This document shows positions 34,880 to 43,187 of a DNA stretch of 64,000 bases, piece after piece. Origin of the DNA: Arthrobacter sp. CDRTa11 (GTDB taxonomy: Bacteria; Actinomycetota; Actinomycetes; Actinomycetales; Micrococcaceae); NCBI RefSeq assembly GCF_026427775.1, contig NZ_CP044532.1:2666001-2730000 (forward strand). The letters run 5' to 3'. Position 1 is the stretch's first letter. Each line of letters begins with the position of its first letter. The translations under genes were made by a program, and so were the position numbers. The notes below the pieces were generated by a model. It saw nothing but the letters and a program-made list of their open reading frames with translations. It was not told where the DNA came from and did no database searches.

Positions 34880-36517
34880 GGCCTTCTCCAGGTTCGTCCG
34901 TCACGGGCCAGCAGCTCATCAGCGCTGGCCGGGCCCCAGGAACCCGGGGCGTAGGGTTCGGGCTGTTCATTCAGTTCGGCCCAGTAGTCCTCGAACGGGT
35001 CAAGGATCTTCCAGGACAGCTCCACTTCCTCATGCCGCGGGAACAACGGCGGCTCACCCAACAGCACGTCCAGGATCAGCCGCTCATACGCCTCGGGGGA
35101 CGATTCGGTGAAGGAGTGCCCGTAGCCGAAGTCCATCGTCACGTCCCGGACTTCCATCTGGGTGCCCGGGACCTTGGACCCGAACCTGATGGTCACGCCC
35201 TCATCGGGCTGGACCCGGATCACCACAGCGTTCTGACCGAAGTCATCCTCACCATGATCACGGAAGAGCAGGTTCGGGGCGCGTTTGAACACCACCGCGA
35301 TCTCCGTCACCCGCCGTCCCAGCCTTTTGCCCGCGCGCAGATAAAACGGCACTCCGGCCCAGCGCCGGGTATGGATGTCCACCCGGATCGCGGCGAACGT
35401 CTCGGTGGTGGAATCGGCCGGGATGCCCTCTTCCTCCAGGTAGCCCTGGACCTGCTCCCCGCCCTGCCAGCCGCCGGCGAACTGGCCGCGCGCTGAATGC
35501 GTGGACAGGTCATCAGGGAGCTTGACGGCGGCCAGGACCTTTTCCTTCTCGGCGCGCAAATCATCGGCATTAAAACGAAATCGGCTCTTCCATCGCGGTC
35601 AGCGCCAGCAGCTGCAGCAGGTGGTTCTGGATCACGTCGCGGGCCGCGCCCACACCGTCGTAATACCCCGCCCGGCCGCCGGTACCAATGTCCTCAGCCA
35701 TCGTGATCTGGACATGGTCCACGTAGTTCGCGTTCCACAACGGCTCAAACAACTGGTTCGCGAACCGCAACGCCAGAATGTTCTGCACCGTCTCCTTCCC
35801 CAAATAATGATCGATCCGGAACACCGCGTCCGCGGGGAACACCGACTCCACAATGTCATTGAGCTTCCGGGCAGATTCCAGGTCATGGCCGAACGGCTTC
35901 TCAATCACCACCCGCCGCCACTTATCCCCCTCGGCCTGCGCCAGTCCGTGCTTGGACAGCTGCCGGCAGACCTGCTCAAACGCCTTCGGCGGGATCGAGA
36001 GGTAGAACGCATGGTTCCCCCGGGTCCCGCGGACATCGTCGAGTTCCTTAATGGTCTCGCCGAGCCGCTCGAAAGCGCCGTCATCATCAAACTCGCCCTG
36101 GACAAAACGGATGCCCTCCGAAAGCTGGTTCCACACCGCCTCGTCAAAAGGCGTCCGCGCATACGCCTGCACGGAAGCCTTCACTTCAGCGGCGAAATCC
36201 TCCTTGTCCCACTCGCGCCGAGCGAAGCCGACCAGCGCGAAACTCGGCGGCAGCAACCCCCGGTTCGCCAGGTCATACACGGCCGGCATGAGCTTCTTCC
36301 GCGCCAAATCACCAGTGACCCCAAAGAGCACCAGCGAGGACGGCCCGGCGATCCGATTCAGGCGGCGGTCCCGCGCATCCCGCAACGGATTACGCCCCGA
36401 TTTACCCGGACGCAATTCATTTGTCCTGATGGAAGAGCCCGCGCCGGAACAGGCCGCAGTGGGGGAGGGCGTAGCCGGCGGCAGCGGGGTGCGGGACAGC
36501 AGATTCGTTTCCGACAT
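34876..36517 (-). pseudogene. zwf: Glucose-6-phosphate dehydrogenase gene interrupted by a 1-base frameshift
   Basis: Two reading frames together encode one G6PD. The first (36517 to 35570) has LVLFGVTGDLARKKLMPAVYDL and the substrate motif RIDHYLGKETVQN, and stops after TAMEEPISF. The second resumes in the next frame with DLRAEKEKVLAAVKLP and continues to the normal C-terminus. The break is a run of four T on the minus strand (35572-35575) where three would keep the frame as ISFNADDLRAEKEK. The enzyme oxidises glucose 6-phosphate to 6-phosphogluconolactone. Since both halves and opcA are otherwise intact, this may be a homopolymer sequencing error or a very recent mutation. Confidence 0.9.
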
Positions 36518-36543
36518 TGGGGCTTTCTGTTTCTGACATGGAT

Positions 36544-36580
36544 GCGGCGGCCTGCACCCTATATAGGTGCAGGCCGCCGC
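36544..36580 (-). terminator. Hairpin between hxlA and zwf
   Basis: A perfect 15-bp GC-rich stem (GCGGCGGCCTGCACC / GGTGCAGGCCGCCGC) with a 7-base loop CTATATA lies 20 bases after hxlA and 27 bases before zwf. There is no U tract, so it could be an actinobacterial-type terminator, a partial attenuator or an RNA-stability element that sets different levels of hxlAB and zwf-opcA. Confidence 0.65.
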
Positions 36581-36599
36581 CGTCCCGATGGGGGTGGTG

Positions 36600-37223
36600 C
36601 TAGATGATGGCGGCCTTCAGTTCTTTCGCTGCGAGGGCCGGATCTGCGGCGCCGTAGATGGCACCGCCTGCTACGGCCACGTCAGCGCCTGCACGCTGGA
36701 CAGCCTCAATGGTGCTGAGGTTGACGCCACCGGCAACAGAGAAGGGAACGCGGGCCTCTTCGCCTGCACTGAGCAGCCCGTGGAGGTCAAAGCCGGGCTG
36801 TGCCTGCTCATCCAGGCCTGCGTGGAACTCCACGAAGGTGGCGCCGAGTGCACGGACTTCTTTCGCACGGGCAACCTTGTTCGGAACGCCGATGAGGTCC
36901 ACCACGATGCCCTTGTTGTGGGCTTTTGCAGCCTTGACGGCTCCTGCGATGGTGGAGTCGTCGGCGCTGCCGAGAACGGACACCAGATCGGCGCCGGCTT
37001 TGAAGGCAATGTCGGCTTCAAGCTCTCCGGCATCCATCGTCTTCATGTCAGCAAACACGGTCTTGTCCGGGTGCGCAGCCTTGACGGCGGTGACGGCACC
37101 CAGGCCGGCGGCTTTGATCAGGGGCGTGCCGAGCTCAATGATGTCAACATATTCGGCGACTTTGCCGGCCAGTTCGAGGGCGTCTTCGACGGTGAGAAGG
37201 TCCATGGCAACCTGAAGTTTCAT
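36600..37223 (-). CDS. hxlA: 3-hexulose-6-phosphate synthase
   Basis: The 207-residue orotidine-decarboxylase-like barrel condenses formaldehyde with ribulose 5-phosphate. Conserved parts are MKLQVAMDLL, VDIIELGTPLIKAAG, VFADMKTMDAGELEAD, VSVLGSADDSTI, VVVDLIGVPN and VAVAGGAIYG. It lies downstream of hxlB on the same strand, so the two form the formaldehyde-fixing half of the ribulose-monophosphate pathway. Confidence 0.94.
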   Translation of the reverse strand: MKLQVAMDLLTVEDALELAGKVAEYVDIIELGTPLIKAAGLGAVTAVKAAHPDKTVFADMKTMDAGELEADIAFKAGADLVSVLGSADDSTIAGAVKAAKAHNKGIVVDLIGVPNKVARAKEVRALGATFVEFHAGLDEQAQPGFDLHGLLSAGEEARVPFSVAGGVNLSTIEAVQRAGADVAVAGGAIYGAADPALAAKELKAAII

Positions 37224-37294
37224 GACGTTGTTTTCTTTCTGTTGGGAACTGCGTGATTTTTGGAACGATTGTGTTGGGAAAGGGAAAGGGGCGG

Positions 37295-37918
37295 CTACTC
37301 GAGGTTGGCGTGCCGCAGCCAGAGTTGCTCCGCCGGCACATCTGCGTTGCCCCAGAGTGTTTGGAAAACGGCTTCGGTGGCCAGGAAAAGCACCTGCTCG
37401 AACAGGCTTCCGGAGTATTGACGGGAGACCCCTGATCCGTGGTCGGTCTTTTGTTGGGCGGGAATAATCACCAGCTCGTCGCTGAGACCCGCCAACGGTG
37501 ATCCCTGGTTGGTGGTAAACACCGCGACGCTTGCCCCGGCGCTGACTGCAGTTTCTGCTGCCTTCACCACTCCGGAAGTGGTGCCGGACCCGGAAGCAAC
37601 CAGGAGCAGGTCACCGGAGCTGATCGCGGGGGTGGTGGTATCGCCAGCCACGTGGACCGTCAGGCCCAAATGCATTAAGCGCATGGCGGCCATCCTCAGG
37701 ACGAGGCCGCTGCGGCCTGCCCCGGCCACAAAGACGCGGTCTGCCTGGCTGATTTTCGCTGCCAGCCCGGCAAGTTGCCGGTCATCTATCCGGGCTGCCG
37801 TGTCAGCGATCTCGTTCCGGACGAGCGACAGGTTGTAAGCAATGGGACCGACAGTGTCCTCCGCTGTCGATGCACCGGCTGTTGTTGAATTCACTGTGTT
37901 CGTTCCTTCATTCGTCAT
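37295..37918 (-). CDS. hxlB: 6-phospho-3-hexuloisomerase
   Basis: The 207-residue SIS-domain protein has VFVAGAGRSGLVLRMAAMRLMHLGLTVHV, GDLLLVASGSGTTSGVVKAA and SLFEQVLFLATEAVF. It isomerises hexulose 6-phosphate to fructose 6-phosphate. The first 20 residues are a low-complexity extension. It is divergent from the LuxR-type regulator gene, which is likely to control it. Confidence 0.93.
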   Translation of the reverse strand: MTNEGTNTVNSTTAGASTAEDTVGPIAYNLSLVRNEIADTAARIDDRQLAGLAAKISQADRVFVAGAGRSGLVLRMAAMRLMHLGLTVHVAGDTTTPAISSGDLLLVASGSGTTSGVVKAAETAVSAGASVAVFTTNQGSPLAGLSDELVIIPAQQKTDHGSGVSRQYSGSLFEQVLFLATEAVFQTLWGNADVPAEQLWLRHANLE

Positions 37919-38057
37919 CAGCGACGCTGTGCCAGATGAGAAGCTTTTTCATTCTCTGGAATTCATCCTCTCCAAGATCCGGGGTAGGCGTAACGCTGAT
38001 TTTGAACTGTTGTGCCTACACTTTGGGATAGTTGGCTGTTCCGGGTAGTCTGTCCGG

Positions 38058-39368
38058 ATGAACACAGCCGGAAAGCCACTCGGCACAGCGCCGGTCCCTG
38101 ACCTCCCGGATGCGACGTGGGCCCTACTGAACGCGGTGTCCGCCGTGGCCCAAGCCCCCCTCACCTCCATCGCGGAACGCCAGCGCGAGGCGTTGCTTCC
38201 CTTAGTGGGCGGGACCGCACTGGTGATTTTCACCGAGGATTGCACGGGGCGTCCGCAAAAGAAGGCCGGCGAAGAAGGGATTATTTCCCGGGTGTCCATC
38301 GCTGAACTGCAGGGCCTGCGCGAGTCCCTGGCCGATGGAAGTCCCTGGCTGGGGGAGGCTGGGATAGCGGCTGAGCCACGGCAGGTACTCGCCGTGCGGC
38401 ACATGGCCAGTAACGCCCTGCTTGTTATTACTGATCCCTGCCTGGACATGGATGCGGCGGCAGACCCCGCACTGAAACTGGTGCAGTACTTCTGGCAACT
38501 CGCGGCCCAAAGGATCCAGGAAAAGGTCAAGGACGCTCCGCCGTCGTACTTGCTTGAATCACGGGCGGCGTCGGCCGAGCGGATCCGCGTCACGGCCGAA
38601 CTGGTGGACCAGCACTCCACCACGCTGGAAACACAGCTGGCCGCCCTTCGATCGTCGTCCCTGGACGATGCCGCCGCGCGGTCGTCGGTTACCGCACTGA
38701 CGGCCAAGGCACTGGTGGGGCTACGGACACTCAGTGACCGCACAGCCGACCTGGTGGAGGAGCCGGTTGCAAAGGCCTTCGAACGCCTGCGGGAGGACCT
38801 GCGGCCGCTGACCCGGTTCAGCGGCATCAACGTCCAGTTCATTGAACCGCCCCTGAGTGGGAGGGCGCTTCCCGGTGAGGTTGCCCACGCGGCGAGGGCG
38901 ATCGTCAGGGGACTGCTGCTGGCGATGATGGAACAGCCGGAAGTCAGGCGGGTCCGGGCGCAGTGGGACTGCGACGGGGAGAACCTGCTGATAAATGTAC
39001 GCGACGACGGCCTGGGCGCGCTTTCAGCCGACGCCCCGAGTATTGGCCGGCTGGACCGCCGGGTCCAGGCACTGTCCGGCCGCATGCAACTCGACGTCAT
39101 GGCCGGCTGGGGCGCCGACGTCAGTGTCACGCTGCCACTGGACCCACCGGCCCTTCCTGCCGGTGATGTCACGGCGTGGAATCTTGCCGCACGCGAACTG
39201 GAAGTCCTTCAGCACCTGGTTGCCGGGAAACGGAACCGCACCATCGCGTCGTCCCTGGGTATTAGCGAGAACACCGTGAAATTCCATGTGCGGAATCTTT
39301 TCAGGAAGCTCGACGTCGGTTCACGCACCGAGGCAATCGCCCTGGCCAACAGTCATGGAATGCGCTGA
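38058..39368 (+). CDS. LuxR-type regulator with kinase-like ATPase domain
   Basis: The 436-residue protein has a GAF-like N-terminal part (about 20-160) and a helical linker (about 170-250). A region resembling a histidine-kinase ATPase domain follows: LLINVRDDGLG and LDRRVQALSGRMQLDVMAGWGADVSVTLPL, the G-box-like end seen in NarX/LiaS kinases. The protein ends with a LuxR helix-turn-helix: ARELEVLQHLVAGKRNRTIASSLGISENTVKFHVRNLFRKLDV. No receiver domain is present. It is divergent from hxlB (140 bp) and is probably its regulator, perhaps sensing formaldehyde or a methoxy-aromatic. Confidence 0.82.
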   Translation: MNTAGKPLGTAPVPDLPDATWALLNAVSAVAQAPLTSIAERQREALLPLVGGTALVIFTEDCTGRPQKKAGEEGIISRVSIAELQGLRESLADGSPWLGEAGIAAEPRQVLAVRHMASNALLVITDPCLDMDAAADPALKLVQYFWQLAAQRIQEKVKDAPPSYLLESRAASAERIRVTAELVDQHSTTLETQLAALRSSSLDDAAARSSVTALTAKALVGLRTLSDRTADLVEEPVAKAFERLREDLRPLTRFSGINVQFIEPPLSGRALPGEVAHAARAIVRGLLLAMMEQPEVRRVRAQWDCDGENLLINVRDDGLGALSADAPSIGRLDRRVQALSGRMQLDVMAGWGADVSVTLPLDPPALPAGDVTAWNLAARELEVLQHLVAGKRNRTIASSLGISENTVKFHVRNLFRKLDVGSRTEAIALANSHGMR

Positions 39369-39471
39369 CGTTTACCTCTGCCTCGCACGCGGTTGTACCT
39401 ATCCCTTCGGATGGACTACGAGCTGCCTGGGCTGGCGGCATCCCCGCAGCCAGGCATAGGGTGGGGTGCGT

Positions 39472-40071
39472 TCACTGGTTGCGTACACGCACCGATCCGC
39501 GAAGCGCCGTGAGAACCTGGCGCACCATCTGGCCGGCGGTGTTGACCTTAAGGAAAACGGCAATACCGCCGTAGGTCAGGTCCAGGACTATGCCGCCAAG
39601 ATCAACAGCGCTGATGTCGATGTCGCTGTCCGGAAAGAGCCTGCTGCGCAGGAGCTCACCCACCTCTTCCCACTGGCTGGCGAAGAGCTGCCTTTGCCGG
39701 TCAGTCAGCGTGCCATCGCGCTGCGCCCTGCGCAGCATTTCGATGGCGATGATCCCCCATTTCTGTTCCTCGGCGCGTGAATCGCTCCACTCGGCCACGA
39801 CATCTATTGCTTCTTCAGTCGTTTGGACACCTTTTAGCCGCCGCGTCAGGTCCCGCACGTCGTTGCCCGCGTTCCCTTCCAGCAGCTGTTGAAGAATGTC
39901 CTCCTTGGAGGCAAAGTTCGAATAGAACGCACCTTTGGAGAAGCCTGCCTCTTCGGCGATGCGCTCCACAGATGCACCATCGTAGCTGTAGCGTGCCACC
40001 ACGTCACCCGCCGATTTCAGGAGCTTCTGTCGTGTCAGTGCCTGGCTCTGTTCCCGTGTCAACCGCGCCAT
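39472..40071 (-). CDS. TetR-family regulator (twin 2)
   Basis: The 199-residue paralog of the TetR at 32817 has the same helix-turn-helix, VVARYSYDGASVERIAEEAGFSKGAFYSNFASKEDIL. Its C-terminal ligand domain diverges more (for example around residues 75-95 and 145-155), which suggests the same operator but a different inducer. GGGGGA precedes the ATG at 40071. It lies 93 bases after the VAO oxidase 2 gene on the same strand and could be its cotranscribed repressor; the palindrome before that oxidase would then give autoregulation. Confidence 0.88.
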   Translation of the reverse strand: MARLTREQSQALTRQKLLKSAGDVVARYSYDGASVERIAEEAGFSKGAFYSNFASKEDILQQLLEGNAGNDVRDLTRRLKGVQTTEEAIDVVAEWSDSRAEEQKWGIIAIEMLRRAQRDGTLTDRQRQLFASQWEEVGELLRSRLFPDSDIDISAVDLGGIVLDLTYGGIAVFLKVNTAGQMVRQVLTALRGSVRVRNQ

Positions 40072-40164
40072 TGGTCCCCCCTTATCGTCGTTTCCACCCG
40101 CCGGCCTCATGATGGGCGGGATCCCTGGCAAACAATGCCCGGAAGTTCTCTCAATCAGGCCGCC

Positions 40165-41745
40165 CTAGGTGCGGCTGCTCCACTCGCTTCCGTCGCGGTA
40201 CGCGGCCGGCCAGATGCCATGGCGGCCGGGGGACAGAATGCCGTTTGGGTCCACGGCGTCCTTCAGCTTCTCGACGAAACGCCGGTAGGCATGGCCATTG
40301 AACGAATACTGGTCCGCCGCAAGGTCCATAAAATCAAGGTGGGGGCGGCAGACGCCGTAGCCAAGACTGCCGAGTCGGGAAACCATCAGCTTGACGACGT
40401 TGAACGCGTTGCGCACCGCGTCAGCGTTCGTTTTGTCGTAACGAACGCCCGCCAGGACTATGCCTGACCTCTCGCCGGTCAGCATAATGGCTGCCGAGAA
40501 GTTCAGCCCGGCCGCCTCGAGATGCCTGCGAATCTCGTCAGTGACCAGGCGCACCTCGGTGCCCTGCATCGGCACAATCGGGGAAAAATCGACGTGCGCA
40601 ATATGGTCGGGGGTGTTTTCGATCGCCTTAAGCGTGGGAATGCCTGCCATGATCTGATCAGCCGAATAAACAATCTCGTCATACTCATGGGGGGCATAGG
40701 TGCGGGGAGCGTCAACGCGTCCGCTGGGGATCTTGGCCCACGCCTCCTGGATGCGGCGAAGCTTGATTCGGACGATCTCGGCGTCGCCCCAAACCGCCGC
40801 ACGCGTGGCCCAGGCGCCCACTCCTGCCCGTTCGCCGATCTCCCGAACCTCATCGGCCGTGAGCTGCCCGGGGCCGCCTGCACCCGGCTCATCGCGAAGC
40901 ATCACGGCGGCGCGCAGGGCCGAATACAAGGTCGGAACCCCCTCCAGGTGGCCCTCGATCTTCAACTCCCGGAGCGTATCGATCGCAAGCTCCAGGTCCG
41001 AATCCTCCCCGATCGAGAGCATCACCGGGGCGTACGCCTCGGGCAGTCGCTTCAGCCAGACCCCCATCCTGGTGACGATGCCCAGGTTCGACTGTACAAA
41101 CAACGGATCCAGGGACGGCCCAAGGCTTCGCTTGTAGAGGTGCCACGCCTTGCTGCCCGGTACCGCGCCGGCACCGGTCCGCAACAGGTCCCCGTCAGGC
41201 AGTACCACCTCAAAGCCGGTGGGGAACATGTAGTCCGCGCCGTAGAACTGGTAGGTGTGTCCACTGTCCATCGAATTGCCGATGACCGATCCCCAGCCGA
41301 GGTCGGGGCAGGGCACCATAAGGCTGTAGCCGGCCGCTTTCACTGCATCGTAGAGGTCGAACCACCGTACGCCCGGCTCAACTACCGCATAGGCGAGCTC
41401 GTCATTGATCTCGAGTATCCGGTTCATCTTCTGGAAGCCGATTTGGATAGAACCGCGTACCCTGGGCGACGGCCCGCCGTGTCCGACGTTACGGCCCTGG
41501 CTGTGCGGCCACACGGGAATCCCGTACTTGTTGGCGATCCGCATGATTTCCTGCACCTGTTCCGTCGACGTCGGCTGCAGGACCGCCGACGCGGCGTACG
41601 TCTCGTCTCCCGGGAGCCAGTAGGGGTCCTTGAACTCGTCTACCTTGGCGCGCTCAATGTGGACCGATTCCTTGCCCACTACCGCTGAAAGCTCGCGGAT
41701 CATGTCGTCCGGGATAGTCGGTAGGTTCACCGCGAGGTTGTTCAT
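40165..41745 (-). CDS. VAO/4-cresol-dehydrogenase-type FAD oxidase (paralog 2)
   Basis: This 526-residue paralog of the oxidase at 19396 has matching motifs: PHSQGRNVGHGG, MNRILEINDELAYAVVEPGVRWFDL, GWGSVIGNSMDSGHTY, DYMFPTGFEVVLPDG, HIAHVDFSP, and AVDPNGILSPGRHGIWP at the end. It should oxidise a para-substituted phenol. The ATG at 41745 has an excellent AAAGGAGA. It is divergent from the P450 gene, with two copies of the GATAC-N6-GTATC operator in the 261-bp gap. Confidence 0.88.
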   Translation of the reverse strand: MNNLAVNLPTIPDDMIRELSAVVGKESVHIERAKVDEFKDPYWLPGDETYAASAVLQPTSTEQVQEIMRIANKYGIPVWPHSQGRNVGHGGPSPRVRGSIQIGFQKMNRILEINDELAYAVVEPGVRWFDLYDAVKAAGYSLMVPCPDLGWGSVIGNSMDSGHTYQFYGADYMFPTGFEVVLPDGDLLRTGAGAVPGSKAWHLYKRSLGPSLDPLFVQSNLGIVTRMGVWLKRLPEAYAPVMLSIGEDSDLELAIDTLRELKIEGHLEGVPTLYSALRAAVMLRDEPGAGGPGQLTADEVREIGERAGVGAWATRAAVWGDAEIVRIKLRRIQEAWAKIPSGRVDAPRTYAPHEYDEIVYSADQIMAGIPTLKAIENTPDHIAHVDFSPIVPMQGTEVRLVTDEIRRHLEAAGLNFSAAIMLTGERSGIVLAGVRYDKTNADAVRNAFNVVKLMVSRLGSLGYGVCRPHLDFMDLAADQYSFNGHAYRRFVEKLKDAVDPNGILSPGRHGIWPAAYRDGSEWSSRT

Positions 41746-41816
41746 GTCTTTCTCCTTTGAAAGATGGACCGTCCCGGGGGCCAACGGGAGGGTATCAAAA
41801 CATATGCGAAATAGTA

Positions 41817-41880
41817 TTGGGATACTAGAGGGTATCCCAAGCGCACTGTCCGGCGTCAACCTCCGAATCAATCCGGCGGC
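41817..41880 (-). promoter_or_regulatory. GATAC-N6-GTATC operator and likely promoter of VAO oxidase 2
   Basis: TTGGGATAC-TAGAGG-GTATCCCAA is a perfect 9-bp inverted repeat at 41817-41840. On the minus strand TTGACG lies 19 bases before the TACCCT that starts inside the palindrome, a plausible though wider -35/-10 pair for the oxidase gene. Confidence 0.65.
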
Positions 41881-41905
41881 CCTCGCCCGGGCTTCCACAA
41901 TCCAT

Positions 41906-41961
41906 TGACAAGCATGATTCACAGAGATACCGTTCAGTATCTGAATGCCAGACCGTATCTA
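41906..41961 (+). promoter_or_regulatory. Promoter with GATAC-N6-GTATC operator before the P450 operon
   Basis: TTGACA at 41906, a 17-base spacer and TACCGT at 41929 form the promoter. AGATAC-CGTTCA-GTATCT (41926-41943) overlaps the -10, and a third half-site GTATCT lies 18 bases further on at 41956. The leader to the P450 ATG is about 65 bases. Confidence 0.78.
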
Positions 41962-42005
41962 AAGCGGATCAACAGGCACCAAGAGACTGCTGCGATGGAG
42001 GAGAT

Positions 42006-43187
42006 ATGTCGACAGAATTAACAGGAGACAACCTGTACAGGGATCCCTATCCCGTCTATGCCCGGTTGCGCCGGGAAGAACCGGTCGCCTTCTTTGAGGG
42101 CACCAAGGAATACTTCATTACCCGTTTCGACGACTGCCGTGCAGCAGGATCCAATGACCGGGTTTTTGGCCCGTCGGACAGCCCGGAAAGGCCAGAGGCG
42201 CGTGTTATGGGTATGCCGAACGTGTTGAGCATGACGGGTGAAGAACACAGCAGTCTTCGTGAAGCGATCGACCAGAACCTGACCCAGGAGGCAGTGCGCC
42301 GTTTCGTTGACGCTTTGACCCGGCCGGTGGTGAAGCGGTACCTTGCCGAGCTGTTGCCCCGCGGCGAGGCAAACCTCACGGCCGACCTCTTCGAACCGAT
42401 TTCGGTCCGCTGCATCGGCGATGTCATAGGCCTGACGGAAACGCCAAACGAGACGCTGGTGGAATGGTTCCAGGCGATGAGCGCAGGCCTGCAGAACGTC
42501 AATGACGACCCAGCTGTATGGGGCCGGCTGGACCGGGCATTGGCCGATATCGATTCCCAGTTGGGGGATCTGTACGAGCAGGCGGTGTCAAAGCCCAACC
42601 ACACGCTGATGAGCCATGTGATGCATGGCGGCATGCCGGAGGGCAAGGTGCGCAGCATCGAAGAGATCATGCCCACCATGAAGGTCATCATTCTGGGAGG
42701 CCTTCAGGAGCCGGGCCACGCTGCTGCGAATGCTGCCGCAGGGCTCCTCCTGGACACTGAGCAGACCCAGGCCATGGCTGCCGACCCCAAGGAACATGCC
42801 CTGCGCGCGTTCGATGAGGGCTTGCGCTGGGTCTCACCCATTGGCGTCACTCCACGCGTTGCCGCCGAGGACGTGGAGATCTCCGGCACGCACATTCCGG
42901 CTGGCTCTTCAATCGCCATTGTCATGGCGTCGGCCAACCGCGACGAGAGCCGTTTCGAGGACCCGGACCGTTTCAACATGTTTAGGAAGAAGCGCCCGCA
43001 CTTCTCCTTCGGCTTCCGGCCCCACTTCTGTTCCGGCCATGCACTTTCCCGCGCCATGGGCGAGATCGCGCTGGAAGAAGCCTTCCTGCAGCTGCCAGGC
43101 CTTCGCCTCGATGGCAGCCGCGAGATGAAGTTCAAGGGCTGGCGTTTCCGTGGCGTGTCAGACCTTCCCGGCACATGGAACGCCTGA
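42006..43187 (+). CDS. Cytochrome P450, guaiacol O-demethylase (GcoA/CYP255)-like
   Basis: The 393-residue P450 resembles Amycolatopsis GcoA in the parts I can recall: FEPISVRCIGDVIGL, an unusual I-helix GGLQEPGH in place of AGxDT, EGLRWVSPI, ASANRD and the C-terminal FKGWRFRG. The haem cysteine is Cys342 in FGFRPHFCSG, where Arg replaces the usual Gly four residues before the Cys. It probably O-demethylates a methoxyphenol or hydroxylates a phenol. Unlike GcoA, its electron partners are a separate ferredoxin reductase and ferredoxin encoded 3-5 kb downstream. GGAGGAG precedes the ATG; the stop overlaps ligJ by 13 bases. Confidence 0.88.
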   Translation: MSTELTGDNLYRDPYPVYARLRREEPVAFFEGTKEYFITRFDDCRAAGSNDRVFGPSDSPERPEARVMGMPNVLSMTGEEHSSLREAIDQNLTQEAVRRFVDALTRPVVKRYLAELLPRGEANLTADLFEPISVRCIGDVIGLTETPNETLVEWFQAMSAGLQNVNDDPAVWGRLDRALADIDSQLGDLYEQAVSKPNHTLMSHVMHGGMPEGKVRSIEEIMPTMKVIILGGLQEPGHAAANAAAGLLLDTEQTQAMAADPKEHALRAFDEGLRWVSPIGVTPRVAAEDVEISGTHIPAGSSIAIVMASANRDESRFEDPDRFNMFRKKRPHFSFGFRPHFCSGHALSRAMGEIALEEAFLQLPGLRLDGSREMKFKGWRFRGVSDLPGTWNA

